From: Peptoniphilaceae bacterium
GTDB lineage: Bacteria; Bacillota; Clostridia; Tissierellales; Peptoniphilaceae
Direction of reading: 5' to 3'
Length of the DNA: 5,299 nt
Assembly (NCBI GenBank): GCA_029983595.1
Contig: JASBZD010000084.1
Span: 1-5,299, forward strand
This document shows, one piece after another, positions 1-5,027 of this stretch (the first letter of the stretch is position 1; every line of letters begins with the position of its first letter). The notes beneath the pieces were generated by a model. It was not told the DNA's origin, did no database searches, and worked only from the letters and a program-made list of their open reading frames with translations. The translations under genes and the position numbers were made by a program.

Positions 1-1557
1 GAAAAAGAAGCAAAAAAAATAGCATCACAAAACCTAGATGTGATTCGTGAAGAAATCTCTAGAGAAGATGCGTTAAATAGATTTAAAGCTGATGAAGATC
101 CATATAAACATGAGCTAATTGAAGAGCTACCAGAAGGCGAAACTATCTCACTATATAGCCTTGGCGATTTTACAGATCTATGTCGCGGACCACATCTTGA
201 AAATACTAAAAAAATCAAAGCATTTAAAGTCTTATCAGTAGCAGGAGCTTATTGGAGAGGCGACGAAAAAAATAAAATGCTTCAAAGAGTTTATGCTATC
301 TCATTTGAAAAACAAAAAGAACTAGATGAATATATTAAAATGAGAGAAGAGGCAGAAAAACGCGACCATAGAAAACTTGGTAAAGAGTTAGACCTATTTA
401 CATTCCACGAAGAAGGACCAGGTTTCCCATTCTTCCATCCAAATGGAATGATTTTAAGAAATACACTATTAGATTGGTGGAGAGGTATCCTATTAGATAA
501 AGGATATGGAGAAATTTTAACTCCGATAATCTTATCAGAAGAACTTTGGCACCAATCAGGCCACTGGGACCACTATAAAGAAAATATGTATTTTACAAAA
601 ATAGACGAAGGCGAATATGCTGTAAAACCAATGAACTGCCCTGGATCAGTAATAACTTATAGATCTAACCCACACTCTTATCGTGAGCTACCTATAAGAC
701 TTATGGAATATGGACTAGTTCATAGACATGAGTTATCAGGAGCGCTTCATGGATTATTTAGAGTAAGAAGTTTCACTCAAGATGACGCTCATATCTACTG
801 TCTGCCATCTCAGATAAAAGATGAAGTATTTAAACTAATAGACCTTGCGGACTATCTATATAGTACATTCGGATTTGAGTACACAATGGAACTTTCTACT
901 CGCCCAGACGATTATATGGGAGATCTAAAAGATTGGGAATTAGCAGAAAACTCGCTAAAAGCAGCCTTAGAAGAAAAAGGACTACCATATGAGATAAACG
1001 AAGGCGATGGAGCATTTTATGGACCAAAAATTGACTTCCAATTAAAAGACGCAATCGGAAGAACTTGGCAATGTGGAACTATCCAACTAGATTTCCAATT
1101 ACCGCTAAACTTTGACCTTCACTATATAGACGAAAATGGAGAAAAACAAAGACCAGTAATGCTTCATAGAGCTTTATTTGGTTCAATCGAAAGATTTATC
1201 GGTATATTAATCGAGCATTTTGCTGGTAAATTCCCATTATGGCTAGCACCACTTCAAATTAAAATTCTACCAGTTTCAGATAAGTTTAACGACTATGCAT
1301 TTGAAGTAAAAAAAGCATTTAAAGACGCAGGATTTAGAGTAGAAGTAGATGAAAGAGCTGAAAAATTAGGTAAGAAAATAAGAGATGCACAGCTATCTAA
1401 AATCCCATATGCGTTCGTAGTAGGTGAACAAGAAGCAGAAAATAAAACTATTTCAGTAAGAGGACTAGGCGGAGAAGATATCGGTTCTAAAAATATAGAT
1501 GAATTTATTAAAGAACTACAAGCTGAAGTAGAAGAAAAAGAAGTAAAAAATCTTTAA
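1..1557 (+). CDS. thrS: Threonyl-tRNA synthetase, 5'-truncated by the window edge
   Basis: Class II aminoacyl-tRNA synthetase that activates threonine with ATP, charges tRNA-Thr in the cytoplasm and edits mischarged Ser-tRNA-Thr. The frame is open from base 1, so the GTG at 40 is not the start; 518 residues are visible and, against a usual length of about 640, roughly 120 (TGS domain and first part of the editing domain) lie upstream. Visible residues, numbered from base 1: editing-site Cys61 and His65 in DLCRGPH; motif 1 around 150-180 with Pro175; zinc ligands Cys213 (NCPG), His264 (DDAHIYC) and His389 (MLHRA); motif 2 RVRSFTQDD at 254-262; motif 3 ending at Arg398; anticodon-binding domain from about 412 to the end. 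All expected catalytic residues in the visible part are present, so it should be functional. A rho-independent terminator follows 44 bp later. Codon choice (many GAC, ATC, CTA) differs from cas3. Confidence 0.98.
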   Translation, partial: EKEAKKIASQNLDVIREEISREDALNRFKADEDPYKHELIEELPEGETISLYSLGDFTDLCRGPHLENTKKIKAFKVLSVAGAYWRGDEKNKMLQRVYAISFEKQKELDEYIKMREEAEKRDHRKLGKELDLFTFHEEGPGFPFFHPNGMILRNTLLDWWRGILLDKGYGEILTPIILSEELWHQSGHWDHYKENMYFTKIDEGEYAVKPMNCPGSVITYRSNPHSYRELPIRLMEYGLVHRHELSGALHGLFRVRSFTQDDAHIYCLPSQIKDEVFKLIDLADYLYSTFGFEYTMELSTRPDDYMGDLKDWELAENSLKAALEEKGLPYEINEGDGAFYGPKIDFQLKDAIGRTWQCGTIQLDFQLPLNFDLHYIDENGEKQRPVMLHRALFGSIERFIGILIEHFAGKFPLWLAPLQIKILPVSDKFNDYAFEVKKAFKDAGFRVEVDERAEKLGKKIRDAQLSKIPYAFVVGEQEAENKTISVRGLGGEDIGSKNIDEFIKELQAEVEEKEVKNL

Positions 1558-1600
1558 AATATTTGAAAAATAATAAATTCTGGGGAGAAAATATTATATA

Positions 1601-1631
1601 AAAGGCGGCATGATAAATCGTGCCGTTTTTT
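1601..1631 (+). terminator. Rho-independent terminator of thrS
   Basis: The hairpin pairs CGGCATGA (1606-1613) with TCGTGCCG (1618-1625) around the loop TAAA, 8 bp with one G-T wobble. It is followed by six Ts (1626-1631), and upstream As extend the stem. It lies 44 bp after the thrS stop and separates thrS from the FMN-protein gene. The rest of 1558-1732 is AT-rich and I see no gene in it. Confidence 0.9.
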
Positions 1632-1732
1632 ACAATTTCTTTACATTAGTCTATAAATTGGGTATTTAAAAAATTAATATACTAAATATTGTGAAAAATT
1701 TTAAGAAAATTGAAAAAATTCTCATTTTATTA

Positions 1733-1760
1733 TTGTAAATATAAACCATTGTGATATTAT
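1733..1760 (+). promoter_or_regulatory. Promoter of the FMN-binding protein gene
   Basis: TTGTAA (1733-1738), a 16-nt spacer and TATTAT (1755-1760), the last preceded by TGA to make the extended -10 TGATATTAT (1752-1760). Transcription would begin near 1767, inside the inverted repeat that precedes the ribosome-binding site. Three A-tracts upstream (1694-1718) could act as an UP-like element, but that is speculative. Confidence 0.65.
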
Positions 1761-1763
1761 TAA

Positions 1764-1780
1764 GTTAGTAAATAACTAAC
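1764..1780 (+). repeat. Perfect inverted repeat just ahead of the FMN gene SD (possible operator)
   Basis: GTTAGT (1764-1769) and ACTAAC (1775-1780) are perfect inverted copies around AAATA. The repeat sits between the -10 and the AAGGAGG and covers the predicted start site. It could be an operator for a dimeric repressor or, less likely because it is AT-rich, a small 5' mRNA hairpin. No regulator gene is visible to assign it to. Confidence 0.5.
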
Positions 1781-1792
1781 AAGGAGGAACTC

Positions 1793-2230
1793 GTGGTAGA
1801 TAAATATTTAATAAGACGAATAACTGCATTATTACTCCTTGCTATAGTAGTCTTTAGTGGGATAAAATTAGCGACAAATAACGAAACTCACGAGGTAATC
1901 GCTACAGAAACTGAAAATCCATATAAATTTTCAAAACATGAGCTGCCATTAAGAGATGGGATATATAAATCTACAGCAAAGGGATTTGTAAATGACATCA
2001 CAGTAGAGATGATAGTAAAAAATAATAGAATATCAGATATCGAAATAGTAGACGAAAATGAATCTAAAGATATCGCAAAAAGAGCGCTAACTAAAATACC
2101 ATATGAGATAAAAACAAACCAGACACTAAAAGTCGACACAGTATCAGGCGCTACACACACAAGTGAAGGGATAATAAAAGCAGTAAAAGACTGCATCCGC
2201 CAAGCAGGTGTAAACCCTGACGAATACTAG
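1793..2230 (+). CDS. Membrane-anchored FMN-binding domain protein (probably covalently flavinylated)
   Basis: A 145-residue protein starting at GTG 1793, chosen because a full AAGGAGG (1781-1787) lies 5 nt upstream and no ATG fits. Residues 1-9 are short and positively charged (K4, R8, R9), 10-27 are a hydrophobic segment, and there is no lipobox cysteine, so it looks like a signal anchor with the rest outside the membrane. From about residue 51 to 136 it is an FMN_bind-type domain carrying DTVSGAT at 115-121. In this family (NqrC, RnfG, extracellular flavoproteins) the motif is the site where ApbE/Ftp attaches FMN through a phosphoester to the final Thr, here Thr121. A role in electron transfer at the cell surface is inferred; partner, electron donor and ApbE are not in the window. 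It appears monocistronic, with its own promoter and terminator. Codon use resembles thrS, so it is probably resident sequence. Confidence 0.9.
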   Translation: MVDKYLIRRITALLLLAIVVFSGIKLATNNETHEVIATETENPYKFSKHELPLRDGIYKSTAKGFVNDITVEMIVKNNRISDIEIVDENESKDIAKRALTKIPYEIKTNQTLKVDTVSGATHTSEGIIKAVKDCIRQAGVNPDEY

Positions 2231-2235
2231 AACTT

Positions 2236-2260
2236 AGCAGGCTTTATAGCCTGTTTTTTT
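2236..2260 (+). terminator. Rho-independent terminator of the FMN-binding protein gene
   Basis: CAGGC (2238-2242) pairs with GCCTG (2249-2253); T2243-A2248 closes a 4-nt loop, and T7 follows (2254-2260). It lies 7 bp after the stop codon and isolates this gene from cas3. Confidence 0.93.
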
Positions 2261-2262
2261 AT

Positions 2263-2277
2263 ACTCAAAAATTGAGT
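2263..2277. repeat. Short palindrome upstream of cas3
   Basis: ACTCAA (2263-2268) and TTGAGT (2272-2277) are perfect inverted copies around AAA. The right arm also reads as a -35-like TTGAGT with TATAGA (2295-2300) 17 nt on, so this could be an operator over an upstream cas3 promoter. AT-rich chance palindromes are common, so this is weak. Confidence 0.35.
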
Positions 2278-2312
2278 TATTCATAAAAAAGTTTTATAGA
2301 ATATATGTACTT

Positions 2313-2346
2313 ATTTAACGTGGATTTAACTTTTATATGATATTAT
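2313..2346 (+). promoter_or_regulatory. cas3 promoter: extended -10 with an 11-bp-spaced direct repeat upstream
   Basis: TGATATTAT (2338-2346) is an extended -10 identical to that of the FMN gene; it would start transcription near 2353, giving a leader of about 24 nt before ATG 2377. No good -35 is present at 16-18 nt. Instead ATTTAAC occurs twice, at 2313-2319 and 2324-2330, 11 bp apart or about one helical turn, as binding sites of an activator or repressor often are. An alternative promoter is TTGAGT (2272-2277), 17 nt, TATAGA (2295-2300). Either makes cas3 its own transcription unit. Confidence 0.55.
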
Positions 2347-2364
2347 ATTAATAAATAAATTAGA

Positions 2365-2370
2365 TAGGTG
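2365..2370 (+). promoter_or_regulatory. Ribosome-binding site that fixes the cas3 start
   Basis: TAGGTG (2365-2370), core AGGTG, lies 6 nt before ATG 2377. The in-frame GTG at 2368 is part of this SD and has no SD of its own, so ATG 2377 is preferred over the 9-bp longer reading. The SD is weaker than the AAGGAGG of the FMN gene and cas5c, which suggests lower translation of cas3. Confidence 0.75.
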
Positions 2371-2376
2371 ATATTT

Positions 2377-4857
2377 ATGATAATTGCTCACAGAGATCAT
2401 GATAAAAATAAAACACAATTATTAGAGGATCATTTAATAAATGTAGCAGAAGATGCCTATAACCTCGGTAAAGAAGTAAATTTATCAAATAGCTCTTTTG
2501 TGATTGGGATACTTCATGATATAGGAAAGGCTGATCCGCTTTTTCAAGATATGATTAATAATAATACTAATGCTAAAGTAAATCATTCTTCAGCTGGTGC
2601 GAAGTATCTTAGAGAATATAGAAATAATTTAAAGAATAAAGATATTTTAAAAGAAGAGATTTCTGATTATAAAACTTATTTAGATTGTTTGACATATGCG
2701 ATCTTAGCTCATCATGGATTATTTGATATTTTATATCAGGGCAAATGTTTGTTTGATAATAGAATTGTGGATCGATTAGTTTATGATGAAAAAGACCTAA
2801 GATATAGTTATCAAGGTTCGATTATACCTTTTTTAGAAAATATAGATAATGTTCTAGAAGAAAAATATAAAAAATCGTTAGAAGACTTTATTAAAGATGG
2901 ATACAAAGAATATAAATTACTGTTTGATAATTTTTCAGATAATCCAGTAGAGAAAAGATATTATGCTCATTGTTTTACTAGGTTATTGTTATCTATATTA
3001 AAAAATTCAGATATAGTTGATACTATTAATGCCTACGAACCATTAATAATAAAGACACCAGTATCGTTTAAAAAATCTAAAATAGATAATTATTATGAAA
3101 AAATAGTTAGGCTATATGAAAGCTTTGGAGAACCTACTACTGAACTAAATAAAGCTAGGAGTAATATTTCTAAAAAAATAAATCATAGGGCAAATAGTGA
3201 CAGTACCGGTATTTATAGATTAAATCTTCCTACCGGTGCGGGTAAGACTAACTTGACGTTGCTATATGCTATGACTCAAATGTCCAAATTAGATAAAAAG
3301 AGAATGTTTTATGTAGCGCCTTTTTTATCGATTTTAGAACAAAATGCGAAAGTAATAAAAGATCATTTAGATGATAAAACTATATTAGAGCATCACTCTA
3401 ATGCTATTTCAAGAAAGTTAGAGGATAAAAATTTAGATTTTGAAGAAAAAGAATTTGAAGAAGACGAAAAGTCAGAAGCATTAAAAGAGTATATCTTAGA
3501 GTCATGGGATGATACGGTGGTGCTTACTACTATGGTCCAATTTTTCAATACGCTTTTTAAGGACAAGTCATCAAATATAAGGAGATTTTATAACCTAAAT
3601 AATTCTGTAATTATTTTAGATGAGGTTCAGTCTCTTCCAATTGAAGTTACATATAACTTTAATCTTATGCTTAATTTTATATCTAAAGCTATGAATACAA
3701 CATTTATATTGTGTACGGCTACACAACCAATCTATGATTTTGATGAGTTAAATCATAAAATTTTATATGGTGGTATTAATAACGAAAACGCAGAATTAAT
3801 AGTATTGACGCATGATGAAAGAGAGGTTTTTAAAAGAACAGAAGTCAGGTTGATAAATTATGGAAAAGTCACCACTATTCACGAAATGACTAATATGGTC
3901 TTAGAAAACTCAAATAAATCAGTGCTTATTATTTTAAATACAAAGAAAGCAGTTTTAAAAACCTTTGAAAACTTAAAAGAAGAATATGGTGAGAAAAATC
4001 TATATTATTTAACGACTTATATGTGTGCACAGCATAGAAGTGATATAATTTCTGAAATTAAAACTAAACTAGCAAGAGGGGAGAAACTTATTTGTGTAAG
4101 TTCACAGCTAATAGAAGCTGGTGTAGATTTAGATTTTGAATTTTTAATCCGCTCTTATGCTGGAATAGATTCTATTATTCAGGCTATTGGAAGATGTAAT
4201 AGAGAAGGACTTCTAGATGGTAAAGGTCGGGTATACTTAATTAATTTATCAAAAGACGAAGAAAATATTGATACACTAAAAGCTATTAGGGACAAAAAAT
4301 ATGCTACAGAAAAAGTATTGGATAGAAAAATAGAAGAAATCATTAATAATGATGGTTTAGTAGATATAGATTTATTAAATGATGAGTTTTATAAAGCATA
4401 TTATATTAATAATTTAGAGAAAATGAGTTATGAAATAGGTGATGGATTAAACTTATTAGATGCTTTATCAGAAAATAATATTCAGACACCTAGAAAAAAA
4501 TTCACAAAACTAAATCAAGCATTTAAAACTGCTGCTCATGAATTTAATCTTATTAAAGAGGAGACGGATTCAGTAATTGTTTACTATAAAGACAGTGAAA
4601 AAATAATAAATGAGTTAATAGATTTAACTGAAAAATATTCAAAAAGTTATGATGATAACCTAATATTCGATATTAAGGATCTAATAAGAAAACTTCAACC
4701 ATATACGATAGGTTTATATTTAAAAAACGATTCTGATCTTAGAGAGCTTCTTTTAACTGGAGAAGGATTAGAGTTTTTTGGCGTGAAAATTTTAAATCAG
4801 TCTAATTATAATGAAAAAATGGGGTTTGTAAAAGAATTCGAAATAATGGCTTTCTAA
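2377..4857 (+). CDS. cas3: CRISPR-associated helicase-nuclease Cas3 (HD domain fused to SF2 helicase), type I-C
   Basis: An 826-residue effector that is recruited to Cascade R-loops, nicks the displaced strand and degrades DNA 3' to 5' using ATP. The N-terminal HD nuclease (about 1-225) has His19, His47-Asp48 (LHDIGK), His70 (HSSAGA), His112-His113 (AHHG) and Asp212, the expected metal-binding set. Helicase motifs follow in order: Walker A PTGAGKT 285-291, APF 314-316, TTMVQF 384-389, DEVQ 415-418 (DExH-type Walker B), TATQP 447-451, SSQLIEAGVD 575-584 and QAIGRCNR 602-609 with Arg606 and Arg609. A C-terminal region runs from about 650 to 826. No motif is missing and length is normal, so it should be active. 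It stands first in the locus, the usual I-C order cas3-cas5c-cas8c-cas7-cas4-cas1-cas2, but 170 bp separate it from cas5c. It ends with tandem stops TAATAA (4855-4860), and the first stop overlaps the terminator arm of the minus-strand RNA. Composition is more AT-rich and T-ending than thrS, consistent with transfer. Confidence 0.96.
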   Translation: MIIAHRDHDKNKTQLLEDHLINVAEDAYNLGKEVNLSNSSFVIGILHDIGKADPLFQDMINNNTNAKVNHSSAGAKYLREYRNNLKNKDILKEEISDYKTYLDCLTYAILAHHGLFDILYQGKCLFDNRIVDRLVYDEKDLRYSYQGSIIPFLENIDNVLEEKYKKSLEDFIKDGYKEYKLLFDNFSDNPVEKRYYAHCFTRLLLSILKNSDIVDTINAYEPLIIKTPVSFKKSKIDNYYEKIVRLYESFGEPTTELNKARSNISKKINHRANSDSTGIYRLNLPTGAGKTNLTLLYAMTQMSKLDKKRMFYVAPFLSILEQNAKVIKDHLDDKTILEHHSNAISRKLEDKNLDFEEKEFEEDEKSEALKEYILESWDDTVVLTTMVQFFNTLFKDKSSNIRRFYNLNNSVIILDEVQSLPIEVTYNFNLMLNFISKAMNTTFILCTATQPIYDFDELNHKILYGGINNENAELIVLTHDEREVFKRTEVRLINYGKVTTIHEMTNMVLENSNKSVLIILNTKKAVLKTFENLKEEYGEKNLYYLTTYMCAQHRSDIISEIKTKLARGEKLICVSSQLIEAGVDLDFEFLIRSYAGIDSIIQAIGRCNREGLLDGKGRVYLINLSKDEENIDTLKAIRDKKYATEKVLDRKIEEIINNDGLVDIDLLNDEFYKAYYINNLEKMSYEIGDGLNLLDALSENNIQTPRKKFTKLNQAFKTAAHEFNLIKEETDSVIVYYKDSEKIINELIDLTEKYSKSYDDNLIFDIKDLIRKLQPYTIGLYLKNDSDLRELLLTGEGLEFFGVKILNQSNYNEKMGFVKEFEIMAF

Positions 4858-4886
4858 TAAAAAAAGGCCATTGGCCCTTTCTTATT
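4856..4886 (-). terminator. Rho-independent terminator of the minus-strand crRNA-like RNA
   Basis: The arms are 4873-4886 and 4856-4869 around a 3-nt loop. In minus-strand RNA all 14 positions pair, with G4877-U4865 and G4881-U4861 as wobbles, and the GGCC/GGCC core is followed by seven Us (4865-4859). In plus-strand RNA the same two positions are A-C mismatches and the tail is UUUCUUAUU. The hairpin is therefore built for the minus strand; weak use as a cas3 terminator in the other direction is possible. Confidence 0.85.
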
Positions 4887-4927
4887 AAAAAAAACTTTTC
4901 AATCCACAAGTAAGTTAACTACTTGAC
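4859..4927 (-). ncRNA. creR: CreR-like crRNA-like RNA predicted to repress the Cascade operon
   Basis: A predicted RNA of about 69 nt read on the minus strand towards cas3. It has a promoter (4934-4942), a 32-nt type I-C-like CRISPR repeat at its 5' end (4927-4896), a guide-like segment from 4895, and a terminator ending in U7. Cas5c cleavage after G4907 would give an 11-nt handle UGGAUUGAAAA followed by guide sequence. The first 17 guide nt (4895-4879) match 5009-4993, the cas5c promoter/start region, at 16 of 17 positions, with the mismatch at position 6 and a 5'-TTC PAM at 5012-5010. Cas-regulating RNAs of this kind (CreR) are known in other CRISPR types; they load Cascade with a short guide that blocks transcription without DNA cleavage. 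Function here is inferred. There is no second repeat, so the terminator hairpin would take the place of the 3' repeat stem-loop. The alternative, a decayed array remnant, explains neither the promoter, the terminator nor the PAM-flanked target. Confidence 0.82.
4896..4927 (-). repeat. Solitary type I-C-like CRISPR repeat (32 nt)
   Basis: Read on the minus strand it begins GTC, as I-C repeats do. Stem CAAGTA (4925-4920) and TACTTG (4912-4907) encloses the loop GTTAACT, and the repeat ends TGGATTGAAAA (4906-4896), the typical I-C 3' end. Length (32 nt), the stem position and a G at position 21 followed by U match what I recall of the Bacillus halodurans Cas5c (Cas5d) cleavage site. The stem is AT-rich where array repeats are normally GC-rich, so it is probably a diverged copy kept for structure; the array repeat of this organism is not visible for comparison. 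Confidence 0.85.
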
Positions 4928-4933
4928 TATTCA

Positions 4934-4942
4934 ATTATATCA
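4934..4942 (-). promoter_or_regulatory. Extended -10 promoter of the crRNA-like RNA
   Basis: On the minus strand TGATATAAT (4942-4934) is a perfect extended -10: TG, one base, then TATAAT. Counting from the -10, +1 falls on G4927, the first base of the repeat. No clear -35 is present at 4957-4963, which the extended -10 can offset. It diverges from the cas5c promoter, whose -35 starts at 4966. Confidence 0.78.
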
Positions 4943-4965
4943 TTATGAAATAACTAAATATACTA

Positions 4966-4994
4966 TTGACATTATGACAAGAATGATGTATATT
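4966..4994 (+). promoter_or_regulatory. Strong sigma-A-type promoter of the cas5c (Cascade) operon
   Basis: Consensus TTGACA (4966-4971), a 17-nt spacer and TATATT (4989-4994). The start site should be near 5001, with a 27-nt leader. The guide-matched sequence (4993-5009) covers the end of the -10 and the start site, so a bound Cascade would block this promoter. Confidence 0.85.
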
Positions 4995-4997
4995 CTT
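4979..4997. repeat. Inverted repeat over the cas5c -10 box
   Basis: AAGAAT (4979-4984) and ATTCTT (4992-4997) are perfect inverted copies around 7 nt. The right arm contains part of the -10 and lies in the guide-matched region. It may be a protein operator, or may simply reflect the AAGAATA sequence shared with the guide target. Confidence 0.4.
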
Positions 4998-5012
4998 ATT
5001 AAATAAAACGAA
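4993..5012 (-). promoter_or_regulatory. Predicted Cascade target site (PAM + seed) for the crRNA-like RNA
   Basis: On the minus strand TTC (5012-5010) is followed by GTTTTATTTAATAAGAA (5009-4993). The guide reads GTTTTTTTTAATAAGAA (4895-4879), differing only at position 6. TTC is the established type I-C PAM and position 6 is not read by type I Cascade. Identity stops after 17 nt, consistent with binding without full R-loop formation. Pairing would be to the plus strand of the cas5c promoter. Confidence 0.78.
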
Positions 5013-5027
5013 CAATAAGGAGGTAAG

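Noticed and set aside
40..1557. thrS starting at GTG 40
   Set aside because: The frame is open to base 1 with family-like sequence (EKEAKK...), no ribosome-binding site precedes 40, and the synthetase needs about 120 more N-terminal residues.
1693..1718. A-tract/short inverted repeat upstream of the FMN gene as a Fur- or PerR-type box
   Set aside because: No acceptable match to either consensus; in DNA this AT-rich it is best read as a possible UP-like element at most.
1888..2196. Minus-strand open frame of 102 codons inside the FMN-binding protein gene
   Set aside because: It is the antisense shadow of a well-supported gene, with no ribosome-binding site or recognisable domain.
2319..2330. 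CGTGGATTTAAC in the cas3 promoter resembles a CRISPR repeat 3' end (CGTGGATTGAAAC)
   Set aside because: Only about 8 of 11 handle positions match, there is no stem-loop before it, and no guide-like match or terminator follows; it is explained better as part of the ATTTAAC direct repeat.
4923..4949. Second plus-strand promoter TTGACT ... TATGAA upstream of cas5c
   Set aside because: Spacer is 15 nt and the -10 is poor; the TTGAC lies within the minus-strand repeat region, and TTGACA-17-TATATT downstream is far better.
4858..5027. Remnant of a CRISPR array (last repeat left behind)
   Set aside because: There is a promoter phased to the repeat, a strand-specific terminator and a PAM-flanked target in the adjacent promoter, and no second repeat; a dedicated RNA gene explains all of these.
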